Under the pieces are notes generated by a model that was given only the letters and a program-made list of their open reading frames with translations, made no database searches and had not been told where the DNA came from. Source: Mesonia aquimarina (lineage in GTDB: Bacteria > Bacteroidota > Bacteroidia > Flavobacteriales > Flavobacteriaceae). Taken from it: a stretch of DNA of 64,000 bases. The stretch's first letter is position 1. Every line of letters starts with the position of its first letter. The position numbers and the translations under genes are program-made. The stretch is taken from contig NZ_RCNV01000011.1 of assembly GCF_003667275.1 (NCBI RefSeq), positions 52,687 through 116,686 on the forward strand. Reading direction: 5' to 3'. Positions 17,694 to 26,997 of this stretch are shown one piece after another.

Positions 17694-18131
17694 ATGTCTT
17701 CTACTAATAAGTTTATCACAAAAAGTGACGAGCAAGAGATTATTAAAGCTATACAAACTGCCGAAAATAGCACTTCCGGAGAAATACGTGTTCATATAGA
17801 AGCCAATTGCCCGGATGCTGTTTTTGATCGTGCAAAAACTATTTTTGAGGAATTAAAAATGGACGAAACCCAATTAAAAAATGGGGTGCTGATTTATTTA
17901 GCAGCCGAAGATCATAAGTTTTACATTATGGGCGACAGCGGTATAGACAAGGTTGTCCCCGATAATTTCTGGGAAAGCACCAAAGACATCATGCAAGCGC
18001 TTTTCAAGCAAGGCCGTTTTAAACAAGGCTTAGTAGACGGTATTTTAAAAGCCGGAGAACAACTCAAAAAACACTTCCCGGTAGCCGAAGACGACATTAA
18101 CGAACTTTCAGACGAAATCTCTAGAGGATAA
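17694..18131 (+). CDS. TPM domain protein, soluble form
   Basis: A 145-residue protein with a TPM (TLP18.3/Psb32/MOLO-1) fold: TSGEIRVHIEANC, a central LKNGVLIYLAAEDHKFYIMGD and a GRFKQGLVDGILKAGEQLK helix. It has no signal peptide or membrane segment, unlike the next gene. TPM domains in other organisms have phosphatase or photosystem-repair roles; here the activity is unknown. The stop overlaps the start of the next gene (TAATG). Confidence 0.88.
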   Translation: MSSTNKFITKSDEQEIIKAIQTAENSTSGEIRVHIEANCPDAVFDRAKTIFEELKMDETQLKNGVLIYLAAEDHKFYIMGDSGIDKVVPDNFWESTKDIMQALFKQGRFKQGLVDGILKAGEQLKKHFPVAEDDINELSDEISRG

Positions 18132-18958
18132 TGACATTTACAACTCCGCAGTACAAAACTTTTTTACATTCACTTTTTATACTTTTCATTGGCCTAAGCT
18201 CATTTTCAAGCTACAGCCAATTAAGCATTCCTAAAAAACCCGCTACTGAAACCAGCGTGTATGATAAGGGTGATATGCTAAGTTCTGCGGAAGAAAAGCA
18301 GCTAGAACAAAAATTGATTCGCTATGCCGATACAACCTCGACCCAAATTGTAATTGCCACCATTCCCTCTCTACAAGGGGAATACATTGGCACCTATGCT
18401 GTAGAATGGGCAGCAAATTGGAAAATTGGACAAAGCCAAAAAGATAACGGATTACTGATTTTATTATCAAAACAAGACCGAAAGATTTGGATTACCACCG
18501 GTTATGGCTTAGAAGAATATATGACCGACGCGACCACCAATACGATTATCGACGATATCATTACCCCTGAATTTAAAAAGGGTAATTTTTATAACGGTTT
18601 AGATAAAGGAACCACGGCTATTTTTCAAGTATTAAACGGAAGTTTTAAAGGGAGTCCGCAACAACGTCAAGGCAAAAGCAATGGCTTTCCCATTAAGGCG
18701 CTATTTTTCATTTTTATTTTTATCATTATCATCATCTCGATCATCAAAAAAGGTCGAGGCGGCGGAAGAAACGGCGGACGAAGAAGCGGAGCCGATACAC
18801 TTTTTGATGTTATTCTATTAAGTAGTCTCGGGCGTGGCTTTGGTGGCGGTTCATCTGGCGGTTTTGGAGGCGGAAGCGGCGGCTTTGGCGGTGGAGGCTT
18901 CGGCGGTGGTTTTGGCGGCGGTGGCTTCGGTGGCGGCGGTGCCGGTGGCAGCTGGTAA
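18131..18958 (+). CDS. YgcG-like TPM domain membrane protein with glycine-rich tail
   Basis: A 275-residue protein. A signal peptide (LFILFIGLSSFSSYS) is followed by a TPM domain (residues about 38-170, with STQIVIATIPSLQGE and DNGLLILLSKQDRKIWITTG). Next comes a membrane helix (residues 190-207) and a roughly 45-residue tail made almost only of Gly, Phe and Ser. This is the usual YgcG layout, with the TPM domain outside the cytoplasmic membrane. It overlaps the preceding TPM gene, so the two probably work together with LemA. Confidence 0.9.
   Translation: MTFTTPQYKTFLHSLFILFIGLSSFSSYSQLSIPKKPATETSVYDKGDMLSSAEEKQLEQKLIRYADTTSTQIVIATIPSLQGEYIGTYAVEWAANWKIGQSQKDNGLLILLSKQDRKIWITTGYGLEEYMTDATTNTIIDDIITPEFKKGNFYNGLDKGTTAIFQVLNGSFKGSPQQRQGKSNGFPIKALFFIFIFIIIIISIIKKGRGGGRNGGRRSGADTLFDVILLSSLGRGFGGGSSGGFGGGSGGFGGGGFGGGFGGGGFGGGGAGGSW
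18835..18957 (+). repeat. low-complexity glycine-coding tract
   Basis: GGC/GGT-rich DNA encodes the GGG-F repeats at the C-terminus of the YgcG-like protein. It is the GC-richest short stretch in this neighbourhood, and its reverse strand gives a false proline-rich reading frame. Confidence 0.8.
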
Positions 18959-19323
18959 AGCGCAAACACTCAAAACCTTAACATTATATGTTAATTTACA
19001 TATTTATTAAGTTTACTTAACATAAATGTAATATATATCATAAATAAATACGCAAAACGCTAAATTTTTACAAAAACACCGAATTTTATTTAATTAATAA
19101 AAAACATTAGTTTATTTTTATAGTCCTAACCTAAAAATAAACACATATGTTAAGTCTTTACCATGAAAATTTGCAGGTTAAAAGAAACAATTATTCTTTT
19201 AAAAGAAAATCTAAAAATTTAATGTTTTGGATGTCAGAAGTAATAAAAAACAAACATTATTACAAAATGGACGGACAAATAAATGTTTAGTTCATGCTAG
19301 CTTGCATGACTTATTTGGTTGAC
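18959..19323. other. 365-base AT-rich gap between convergent genes
   Basis: No gene is supportable here. It lies between the ends of the YgcG-like gene (+) and the outer-membrane barrel gene (-). Two small palindromes stand out: TTAACAT-TAT-ATGTTAA near 18979, and nine-base arms TTAAAAGAA (19178-19186) and TTCTTTTAA (19194-19202). Neither is followed by a convincing T-tract, so no terminator is called. Confidence 0.5.
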
Positions 19324-22119
19324 TTAAAATCTACCGCGTTTGTTATTAGGATCTTTACCTCCAAATTTACTGAACTTGTACGTAAAGCTAAACATCACGT
19401 ACTGTTCTAGCACCAGCTGTTGTGTATCTTGAATAAAATCCTCTCCGGTGTTACGTGTAGTTGATACGTTTTCATCTAACACATCAAACACCTTTACTTT
19501 TACAATTCCGTCTTCACCTAAAATTTTATAACCCAAACTCATATTCCATAACACAAAAGAGTTTTTAAAACCCGGTGCCGTATTACCGATATAGCGATAT
19601 GAAATATCATTTCCAAAGACCAATTTTTTAGGCCAAAAAGAAGTTATTTCTACGCCTACATTATGGTTTGTATATATCTCATCTCTGGTATCATCTAAAC
19701 TATATTGCGCCCAATTCAAATTCATGGAATAACTTGGCTCCAACCTAAAAATCTCTTCTATATCATATTCCAATTCTAAACGCGGAGTTAGCGACTGATT
19801 TGTAGATTCAAATTTCACCCCATTAGAAAAACCCAGATTTTTATTCGCATTTCCATACAAACCAAGGTCGAGTTTTACACTATGAGTTTCATTAAGCTCA
19901 TAGGTTTTATTCAAACTTCCTCCACCATTTATTGTATAGGCTCCGTCCACATTTGTGTAAGTAGTTGTTCTTACCAAATCATCATCGGTTGTGGTGATAG
20001 ACACCACTCGATCATTTGTTAAACTCGCACTTAAATACGTATAAAAACCGGAATGGGTCTTATAATCATAATTATTAAAATTCATATAAGCACGATGCTG
20101 CAAACTTGGTTTCAAATTAGGGTTACCCGTCACTATATTTAAGGGATTGGTCGTATTTACAACCGGTTGTAATTGATTTATGGAAGGGACATCTCGCGTG
20201 GTACGGTAATTAAAATAAATGCGCTTTGATTTATTCAATTTATACCGAAAATAAACATTGGAAAAAAAGTTATTATACGTATTATCAAACGAGCTTCCGG
20301 TGAATAAATCTTCATTTTTTAGCCGGATATTTTGAATCCCCCCGGAGACACTAGCGCGTAACTTTTCACCGCGATAAACCAAGCCGACATCAGGACGGTG
20401 ATTAAAACTTTCGGATTCAAAATCATTGCTCAATTCATCAATCAATATAGTGTAATCACCGGTATTTTGATCGGCACGATAAACCAAACGTGTATTGGTT
20501 GAATTATTCTTGGTATAATCATATTCAAGGTCCACAAACAATTTCTCTGAAAGCGGGAAACGACTTCCAAAATTTAAACTGTACTCATCCTCTTGTTCAT
20601 CTTGATCTATATATTGATCTTGTATCGTAGTCTCTACCAAATTTCCATCAGCATCAAAAACATCTCTTGAAGAAAAGTATTGTGAATCATCTTGCGACTC
20701 GTTATTTGTATTATCAAAGCCTAATCGTACATAAGCGCCTTTGGTTCCAAACTTTCGCGTGACATCAAAATTATTACTGAAATTAGTAGTAAACACTTCA
20801 GAGAATTGTTCTGTTTCAGCGGTATTAATGGCGGTTCCGTCTGCTTCAAAAGATTCGGTAAATGCATTACTTTTTGCAAAACCATTGTTGACCGTCATAT
20901 TTGGACGTACAGAAATACGCGTCATCGTATCGGGTTCAATTTCAAAGGATAAACGAGCACGATGATTGTCATTCTGTCGCTCTGAACTGGAAACGGAATT
21001 ATTAAAATAACGGCGATCAGGCAAAATATTTTCACGCTCTACTTTAGTTTCTGTTCGCGTATCGGCACGATTAAAAAAGTAATTGGTATTTAACTCTGCA
21101 TCTTTATCCCATTCATTTACAAAATTAATTCCGGCATTATCAGACTTGGTAATTCCGCCATTTCCTCCTCCAAACCCGGCTCCATTAATAGAAAAAGACC
21201 CGTTACTACTTCTGGTTATTGAATATGCATTTCTTCCCATGGCATCATAGACTTCATCAAAGGTAAAACCTGAAGAGTTAATATTATTGGAACTGGCCAA
21301 TACACTCACCCGCAATTCATCTTTAAAGTAATTTCCTATTCCGCTAAGCTCATAACGTTCATCAGTTCCGCCCCCGGCCGTAATTCTGGAAAAATAACCT
21401 TTGTTTTTATCCTCATCAATGGTAATGTTAATGGTTTTATTTTCTGAATCGCCTTCTTTTCCGGTAAATTCTTCTGATTTTGTTTTGGTATCAACCACCT
21501 GAATTTTATTGATGATTTCTTTCGGTAAATTTTTTGTAGCAATTTTAGGATCATCACCAAAAAACTCTTTTCCGTTAATCATAATTCGGGAAACCGTTTT
21601 TCCGTTTACAGTAATATTGCCGTCACTATCTACCGAAACCCCGGGTAATTCTTTGAGCACCTCTTCTAAGTTCGCATCATCACGGGTTTTAAACGAAGCG
21701 GCATTAAACTCTAAAGTGTCGGTTTTTATAGTGACCGGTGCACGCGAGCCTTTTACGACTACTTCATCTAAATTATTCGTAGAGAATTTTAAGGGAATAG
21801 TTCCTAATTGAAAATTTCGTTTATCGCTTAAAGACAGCGTCTTTTTAAAGGTCTGAAAACCGGTAAAGGAAATAAACAGATTGACTTTTTCTGCATCGGT
21901 TTGATCTTCTATTTTAAAAGCTCCTTTACTATCGGTAATTGTATAAGTAACCAAGGTACTGTCTTTTGCCGTTTCTACGTATACAGTAGCCGATTCTAGC
22001 GCTATTTGCTGATCGTCGGTAATGGTTCCCGATATTGAAAAGTCTTGCGCCTGTGTAGTAAATACTGCAAAAGCAAAAAACATCATTCCTAAAAAGGCTG
22101 AGCGATAAAATTGATTCAT
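19324..22119 (-). CDS. outer-membrane beta-barrel protein, TonB-receptor-like with carboxypeptidase-regulatory domain
   Basis: A 931-residue protein. A signal peptide (FLGMMFFAFAVFTTQA) is followed by a carboxypeptidase-D regulatory-like domain (residues about 27-110), a plug-like region (LDEVVVKGSRAPV, LKELPGVSVDSDGNITVNGK) and a long C-terminal barrel rich in alternating aromatic strands ending in MFSFTYKFSKFGG. This layout is common in Bacteroidota outer-membrane proteins of the CarboxypepD_reg/OMP_b-brl group. A SusD partner is not nearby, so it is not a classical SusCD glycan importer. The ligand is unknown. Confidence 0.88.
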   Translation of the reverse strand: MNQFYRSAFLGMMFFAFAVFTTQAQDFSISGTITDDQQIALESATVYVETAKDSTLVTYTITDSKGAFKIEDQTDAEKVNLFISFTGFQTFKKTLSLSDKRNFQLGTIPLKFSTNNLDEVVVKGSRAPVTIKTDTLEFNAASFKTRDDANLEEVLKELPGVSVDSDGNITVNGKTVSRIMINGKEFFGDDPKIATKNLPKEIINKIQVVDTKTKSEEFTGKEGDSENKTINITIDEDKNKGYFSRITAGGGTDERYELSGIGNYFKDELRVSVLASSNNINSSGFTFDEVYDAMGRNAYSITRSSNGSFSINGAGFGGGNGGITKSDNAGINFVNEWDKDAELNTNYFFNRADTRTETKVERENILPDRRYFNNSVSSSERQNDNHRARLSFEIEPDTMTRISVRPNMTVNNGFAKSNAFTESFEADGTAINTAETEQFSEVFTTNFSNNFDVTRKFGTKGAYVRLGFDNTNNESQDDSQYFSSRDVFDADGNLVETTIQDQYIDQDEQEDEYSLNFGSRFPLSEKLFVDLEYDYTKNNSTNTRLVYRADQNTGDYTILIDELSNDFESESFNHRPDVGLVYRGEKLRASVSGGIQNIRLKNEDLFTGSSFDNTYNNFFSNVYFRYKLNKSKRIYFNYRTTRDVPSINQLQPVVNTTNPLNIVTGNPNLKPSLQHRAYMNFNNYDYKTHSGFYTYLSASLTNDRVVSITTTDDDLVRTTTYTNVDGAYTINGGGSLNKTYELNETHSVKLDLGLYGNANKNLGFSNGVKFESTNQSLTPRLELEYDIEEIFRLEPSYSMNLNWAQYSLDDTRDEIYTNHNVGVEITSFWPKKLVFGNDISYRYIGNTAPGFKNSFVLWNMSLGYKILGEDGIVKVKVFDVLDENVSTTRNTGEDFIQDTQQLVLEQYVMFSFTYKFSKFGGKDPNNKRGRF

Positions 22120-22223
22120 AATAGCGTTAAGTTAGTTTGGCCGATGTATAGACTTCTATAACTTAAAAACGTTGCATTGTAGTATATATTAAACCGATAT
22201 TTAAACTGAGTTTAAATAGCAGC

Positions 22224-23528
22224 TTATTTCTTCCGCATATAAACGCTAATCGGTACGCCGGTAAAATCGAATTCTTTACGGAGTTTATTTTCTAAATATC
22301 GCTTATAGGGATCTTTTACGTATTGTGGCAAATTACAGAAAAATGCAAATTGTGGCGTTGGCGTTGGCAATTGCGTAACAAATTTAATTTTCACATACTT
22401 CCCTTTAGTCGCCGGTGGCGGGTTATGCTCAATTAGCGGAAGCATAACATCGTTCAGTTTACGCGTCTTAATCTTCTTACTTCGATTTTTATAAACCTCA
22501 ACCGCTGTTTCGATGGCTTTAAAAATTCGTTGTTTATTCAACACAGAGATAAAGACAATCGGCACATCGGTAAACGGTTCTATTTCTTGCCTGATTTTAG
22601 CTTCATATTCTTTCAAGGTTTGGGTTTCTTTGGTCACCAAATCCCATTTATTCACTAAAATTACAATTCCTTTTTTATTGCGCTGCGCGAGCCAAAATAT
22701 ATTTTGAACTTGGCCGTCAAAACCACGTTGTGCATCAAATATCACTAAGCAAACATCCGCATGTTCAATAGCGCGCACACTTCGCATCACCGAATAAAAT
22801 TCTACATCTTCCTTTACTTTGGTTTTTCTTCGGATTCCTGCGGTATCTATCAAATTAAAATCGAATCCAAAACGATTGTAACGGGTATCTATAGAATCTC
22901 GTGTAGTTCCCGCAATATCGGTAACAATGTAACGTTCTTCCCCAATTAGCGCATTAATGAACGAAGATTTTCCTGCGTTTGGTCTACCAACCACTGCGAA
23001 ACGCGGCAAATCCTCTTCTTTATGTTCTGATTCTTCAGGCAAAGCTGCCACCACAGCATCTAATAAATCGCCGGTACCACTCCCGCTGATTCCTGCAATG
23101 GTATAAAACTCCCCTAAACCTAAGGAATAAAACTCGATTGCGTCTTCTTCCCGCATCGCAGAATCAACTTTATTCACTGCTAAAAAAACGGGTTTATCTA
23201 CTTTTCTAAGCAATTTAGCAACTTCTTCATCCATTGGATTAACACCAAATTCTACATCAACCATAAAAATAATGGCATCGGCTTCATCAATGGCTAATTT
23301 TACTTGCCTATCGATTTCGGCTTCAAAAACATCGTCACTTCCCACAACATAACCTCCGGTATCAATCACAGAGAATTCTTTACCGTTCCAATCTGATTTT
23401 CCGTAATGACGATCGCGAGTTACACCGCTTACCGAATCTACAATAGCCTCTCTACGCTGAATCAATCGATTAAAAAAGGTAGATTTTCCTACATTGGGTC
23501 TTCCTACAATGGCTACAATGCTGCTCAT
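22224..23528 (-). CDS. der: GTPase Der (EngA), ribosome assembly
   Basis: A 434-residue protein with two tandem GTPase domains: [13 protein letters not shown] at the N-terminus with DTGG and NKVD, then [13 protein letters not shown] with DTAGI and NKWD near residue 180 onward. A C-terminal KH-like domain follows ([20 protein letters not shown]). Der is required for 50S subunit maturation. It is placed next to era, also a ribosome-assembly GTPase; both read on the minus strand, each with its own -7 box. Confidence 0.98.
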   Translation of the reverse strand: MSSIVAIVGRPNVGKSTFFNRLIQRREAIVDSVSGVTRDRHYGKSDWNGKEFSVIDTGGYVVGSDDVFEAEIDRQVKLAIDEADAIIFMVDVEFGVNPMDEEVAKLLRKVDKPVFLAVNKVDSAMREEDAIEFYSLGLGEFYTIAGISGSGTGDLLDAVVAALPEESEHKEEDLPRFAVVGRPNAGKSSFINALIGEERYIVTDIAGTTRDSIDTRYNRFGFDFNLIDTAGIRRKTKVKEDVEFYSVMRSVRAIEHADVCLVIFDAQRGFDGQVQNIFWLAQRNKKGIVILVNKWDLVTKETQTLKEYEAKIRQEIEPFTDVPIVFISVLNKQRIFKAIETAVEVYKNRSKKIKTRKLNDVMLPLIEHNPPPATKGKYVKIKFVTQLPTPTPQFAFFCNLPQYVKDPYKRYLENKLRKEFDFTGVPISVYMRKK

Positions 23529-23546
23529 AATAATTTATTTAGGCTG

Positions 23547-23554
23547 CAAAAATA
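23547..23554 (-). promoter_or_regulatory. -7 promoter box TATTTTTG for der
   Basis: An exact TAnnTTTG match on the minus strand, 19 bases before the der ATG. It would give a very short leader. No clear -33 TTG is found at 17-23 bases. Confidence 0.4.
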
Positions 23555-23615
23555 CATGTTAAAATGGAGTTATTCGGTACTTATTCAAAAATAAGCAAAC
23601 TAAAATTAGGCTGAA

Positions 23616-24497
23616 TTATTGATTATACCCAAAACGCTTTAATTGCCTATCATCGTTTCGCCAATTTTTATTGACTTTCACATATAATTCGATATGCACT
23701 TGTTTTCCAAAGAATTTTTCTAAATCTTTTCTGGCTTCCGTCCCCACACGTTTAATAGCAGCGCCTTTATGACCGATGATAATTCCTTTTTGCGAATCAC
23801 GTTCTACCATAATCACGCTTCGCATTCTAATGATATTTTCATCTTCAAAAAACTCTTCGGTTTCAATTTCTACACTATACGGAATCTCCTTTTTATAGTG
23901 CATCAATATTTTTTCCCGAATAATTTCATTGACAAAAAAGCGTTCCGGCTTATCAGTCAATGCATCTTTATCATAAAACGGAGGAGAAACAGGTAATAAT
24001 TCCAATATACGATTAAATACTTCAGGAACTCCGAAATTTTCTAAAGCAGATATAGCAAAAACTTCGGCATTAGGAACACGAGCTTTCCACAAATTAATTT
24101 GTTCTTCTACTAAAGTTTGGTCTCCCTTATCAATTTTGTTCAACAATAAAATCACCGGAATTTCCGAACTGGTTATTTGCTGAAAAAACTTTTCATCCTT
24201 TAGCTCCTTTTCGCCCAATTCAACCAGGTATATTAAGACATCAGCATCTTGAAAAGCCGCTTTCACAAAATCCATCATCGAATCTTGCAAGGCATAAGCC
24301 GGTTTTATAATCCCAGGAGTATCACTTAATACCATCTGAAAATCTTCTCCATTAACAATACCCAAAATCCGGTGCCGAGTAGTTTGTGCTTTAGAGGTAA
24401 TAATAGAAAGGCGCTCACCTACAAAGGCATTCATCAAAGTCGATTTACCCACATTGGGATTTCCGATAATATTTACAAAACCTGCTTTGTGTTCCAT
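23616..24497 (-). CDS. era: GTPase Era, 16S rRNA / 30S assembly
   Basis: A 293-residue protein. The GTPase domain has IIGNPNVGKSTLMN, a switch II DTPGI and LLNKIDKGD. The C-terminal KH domain is marked by IIGHKGAAIKRVGTEARKDLE. Era binds the 3' end of 16S rRNA and couples ribosome assembly to growth. Length and all G-motifs are normal. Confidence 0.98.
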   Translation of the reverse strand: MEHKAGFVNIIGNPNVGKSTLMNAFVGERLSIITSKAQTTRHRILGIVNGEDFQMVLSDTPGIIKPAYALQDSMMDFVKAAFQDADVLIYLVELGEKELKDEKFFQQITSSEIPVILLLNKIDKGDQTLVEEQINLWKARVPNAEVFAISALENFGVPEVFNRILELLPVSPPFYDKDALTDKPERFFVNEIIREKILMHYKKEIPYSVEIETEEFFEDENIIRMRSVIMVERDSQKGIIIGHKGAAIKRVGTEARKDLEKFFGKQVHIELYVKVNKNWRNDDRQLKRFGYNQ

Positions 24498-24511
24498 AGA
24501 AAACTTTTCAG

Positions 24512-24519
24512 CAAAGATA
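24512..24519 (-). promoter_or_regulatory. -7 promoter box TATCTTTG for era
   Basis: An exact TAnnTTTG match on the minus strand, 15 bases before the era ATG, implying a leader of only a few bases. No clear -33 element was seen. Confidence 0.4.
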
Positions 24520-24652
24520 GTATATTAAAGTGGCTTATGTGTAAAAAGAGAATATGTTCATTTCTTCCAATAAATATTGCACGAGTAATTATAAATTCTA
24601 AATTTAAGTCTCCTTTTTTCAGAAAATAGTATTTTTATAGAAAATTATTAGT

Positions 24653-25393
24653 TTGACATCAAAAATATGGTATTCATACCAAGGAGGAATTTCTGAAGAT
24701 GATGATATTGGGTTTTATAACCCTAAGCAAATAGTTTCTTTACTAGTCATTGAAAAAAATTGGAAAGAAATTGCTAAGGAAATACAAGATTACCTCCAAA
24801 ATAATAGAAAAAAACTTTCCCCCTATTTTGATCCCAGTCTTGTAAATCAACAAAAAAGTTGGAAAATAGCTACTTTTATAGCTTGGAACTGGAATAAATA
24901 CAGTAATATAAAATCATGTCCAAAAACATTAAAAATACTTTCTGAATTTCCTGATTTAGTTTCTGCTTCTATTAGCGTGTTAGAGCCTGGTGCTACAATT
25001 AAACCTCATCGTGGAGACACAAACGCTATTATTAGATGTCACTTGCCATTACAAGCCTCCGAAAAATTACCGCTTTGTGGAATGAAAGTAAAATATGAAG
25101 AACGCTCTTGGATAAATGGCAAACTACTAGCTTTTAATGATGCCGCTTGGCATACCGCTTGGAACAAATCTGAAAAAAGAAGAATTATTTTAATCTTTGA
25201 TATTATTAAACCTGAGTTTTCTCATAAAAAATACACTATATGCAGTAAAGTTTTAACGAGTATTTTTGTTAATGGTCTACTTCATAAGTTTGGAAAAAAC
25301 CAATCGTTTAATAAAAAAATGAAGCATTATTTTATTACCTCTTTTGCCTTGATAATTAATTGTCTTTTACGAATAAATAATATATTTAAATAG
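24653..25393 (+). CDS. aspartyl/asparaginyl beta-hydroxylase family protein
   Basis: A 246-residue protein with the Asp_Arg_Hydrox signature: SVLEPGATIKPHRGDTN (first His about residue 119) and LLAFNDAAWHTAWNKS (second His about 167), followed by RRIILIFDI. The family is Fe(II)/2-oxoglutarate-dependent; its animal member AspH coordinates iron with two histidines and a glycine in place of the acid, and the HRG seen here fits. The reading frame has a stop just before TTG 24653 and no ATG before residue 144, so TTG is taken as the start. It converges on, and overlaps by eight bases, the last gene of the minus-strand acyl/glycan operon. The substrate is unknown. Confidence 0.82.
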   Translation: MTSKIWYSYQGGISEDDDIGFYNPKQIVSLLVIEKNWKEIAKEIQDYLQNNRKKLSPYFDPSLVNQQKSWKIATFIAWNWNKYSNIKSCPKTLKILSEFPDLVSASISVLEPGATIKPHRGDTNAIIRCHLPLQASEKLPLCGMKVKYEERSWINGKLLAFNDAAWHTAWNKSEKRRIILIFDIIKPEFSHKKYTICSKVLTSIFVNGLLHKFGKNQSFNKKMKHYFITSFALIINCLLRINNIFK

Positions 25394-26441
25394 TCTCTTT
25401 CTTCTTTTTTAAAAACTCTTGCAAACGTCCATCTTCAGCAAGGTGAATTAAATTAGTATCTTTTTTTGATAACTTGTAGCTTTTCCACATTGGCGGTTTC
25501 ATAGCAAAATGATCTAAGAAAGCATAAAGCGGATTTTGCTTAAAACTATAAGCTGTTGGCACCCATCTATAACCAACACCTATAGAATCGGTTTGATTGT
25601 TTACTGCATGCCACCAAAAGGGAGGGTTCCATAAAATATCTCCTGGTCTTAAAACAAAATCATATCTATCTACATACTTAAAAAGCTCGTAGGGCTTTTC
25701 AAAATCAGGCTCAAACGGATTAAAAGGATAATTATTTTTTCTAAAAGGAGCGCCTCGATACACATTTCTAATAGGGTCTGGATCTACAATTGCCGAATGT
25801 TTTGGCGACATTAATGACCACCTTTTCTCTCCACAAACTTGCACAAACAAATTACAGGCCATAGCATTATGCAATGGACTTTCTGTAGTTTTACCCCCTA
25901 TAAAGACTTGAAACGATTCAAAAAAAGGTTTTTTATGCCTTGCTTTTTTAAGCCAATTATAATCAAAATCTGCTAAATGCTCTGGATGTTCTGATAAAAG
26001 TGGGTAAAACCGATAATATTTTGTTCCGCCTTCACGAATATTTTCAATTAAATCTGCTAAAGTTATTTTTTCATAAGGAGCATCTATATGTTTACTGTTT
26101 ACTACTAAAATTTCATCATCGCCGTGTAAATCTTTAAAATAATCTAAGGACCATTTTTTTACACAGTCCCAATTTTTTGCGCCGCCTTCTATTATTAAAG
26201 GAATACCTTTTTTTATATAGTGATTTTGAAGTTCTTCTATTGAAATGTCTTTTCTTCGCTCAATATCTAAAACTCTCCCTTCTCCAGATTTCTCTAATGT
26301 TTTTTTTATTCTTTTATAAAGATTTCGTCTAAGTTTTCCTGTTAATGAATACGCTATTTTTCGTGTAAAGAAATGATCTAAGACCTGATAAATTCCATAT
26401 TCAAAACGTTGAGAGAATTTAAGATTTTCTCTGATTTCCAT
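25386..26441 (-). CDS. cupin-like (JmjC/FIH-fold) protein with degenerate metal site, copy 1
   Basis: A 351-residue protein from ATG 26441; a TTG start 51 bases upstream would overlap the SRPBCC gene. It has the cupin_8/FIH architecture: IPLIIEGGAKNWDCVKKWS, FQVFIGGKTTESPLHNAM, NLFVQVCGEKRWSLMSP, LRPGDILWNPPFWWHAV and SIGVGYRW. In active relatives the iron triad is HxD/E...H. Here the first motif reads His191-Asn-Ala193, so the acid is missing, while the distal His278 is kept. It is paralogous to 26994-28049 and is the last gene of the operon. It may be a pseudoenzyme, a two-histidine enzyme or a binding protein. Confidence 0.85.
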   Translation of the reverse strand: MEIRENLKFSQRFEYGIYQVLDHFFTRKIAYSLTGKLRRNLYKRIKKTLEKSGEGRVLDIERRKDISIEELQNHYIKKGIPLIIEGGAKNWDCVKKWSLDYFKDLHGDDEILVVNSKHIDAPYEKITLADLIENIREGGTKYYRFYPLLSEHPEHLADFDYNWLKKARHKKPFFESFQVFIGGKTTESPLHNAMACNLFVQVCGEKRWSLMSPKHSAIVDPDPIRNVYRGAPFRKNNYPFNPFEPDFEKPYELFKYVDRYDFVLRPGDILWNPPFWWHAVNNQTDSIGVGYRWVPTAYSFKQNPLYAFLDHFAMKPPMWKSYKLSKKDTNLIHLAEDGRLQEFLKKKKETI

Positions 26442-26463
26442 ATTTTTAATTATAAAATTCTTA

Positions 26464-26997
26464 CTAAGGTGAAAAAATCTTATGCGACCCAAATTGATTT
26501 TTACTCACTTTTTTACCAGTTTCGCTATAATATTTCAACCCTTTTAAGATCGAATTTAAGTATTTTTTATAAGATGGCACTAAAAAAATGAAAGCAAAAA
26601 AGTACCAAATGGGACGAGGTATTTTTTTATATGAATCAGTAAATATTTCTATTGTAAAAATTGAGATTTCTGTTGTTTTACTTTCTATAGAAAATTTTAC
26701 TTCACTAAGGTTTTCGTCGTCATTGTCAATCTTAACTTTATAAGATTTCTCTTCTTGCCAATCTATTACTTCCCGCTTCATAGATTTACCACTATAAAAA
26801 AAACCTTGATCTGTATCACCAATTTGCTTCCACGAAGTTGTTTTTATATGTTTTTTACAGTAGGGGTGATAATTTTCCAAATGGCCTGGCTGAGTAATAA
26901 TATGCCATATTTTTTCTTTTGTATAATTTATTTCTATTTTACCTTGAATAAAAAATGCCCTTCTAGTGTTGATATTATATAGAAAAGGAAAGCTCAT
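26464..26997 (-). CDS. SRPBCC-fold protein (START/polyketide-cyclase-like)
   Basis: A 177-residue protein. Residues about 18-125 follow the SRPBCC pattern: GKIEINYTKEKIWHIITQPG, then YHPYCKKHIKT and a strand-rich part with REVIDWQEEKSYKVKID. The last 50 residues include a hydrophobic segment (IWYFFAFIFLVPSY) that may contact the membrane. SRPBCC proteins bind or act on hydrophobic small molecules, including polyketide intermediates; the ligand here is unknown. Its start overlaps the stop of copy 2 of the cupin-like gene by four bases (ATGA), so translation is coupled. Confidence 0.72.
   Translation of the reverse strand: MSFPFLYNINTRRAFFIQGKIEINYTKEKIWHIITQPGHLENYHPYCKKHIKTTSWKQIGDTDQGFFYSGKSMKREVIDWQEEKSYKVKIDNDDENLSEVKFSIESKTTEISIFTIEIFTDSYKKIPRPIWYFFAFIFLVPSYKKYLNSILKGLKYYSETGKKVSKNQFGSHKIFSP

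Noticed and set aside
18667..18969. Proline-rich frame on the minus strand opposite the YgcG-like gene
   Set aside because: It is the mirror of the glycine-rich tail (GGC/GGT codons read backward as Pro/Ala) and has no independent support.
19324..22119. SusC-type glycan importer
   Set aside because: The N-terminal domain is compatible, but no SusD gene or glycan-degrading enzyme is adjacent and the barrel is shorter than a typical SusC.
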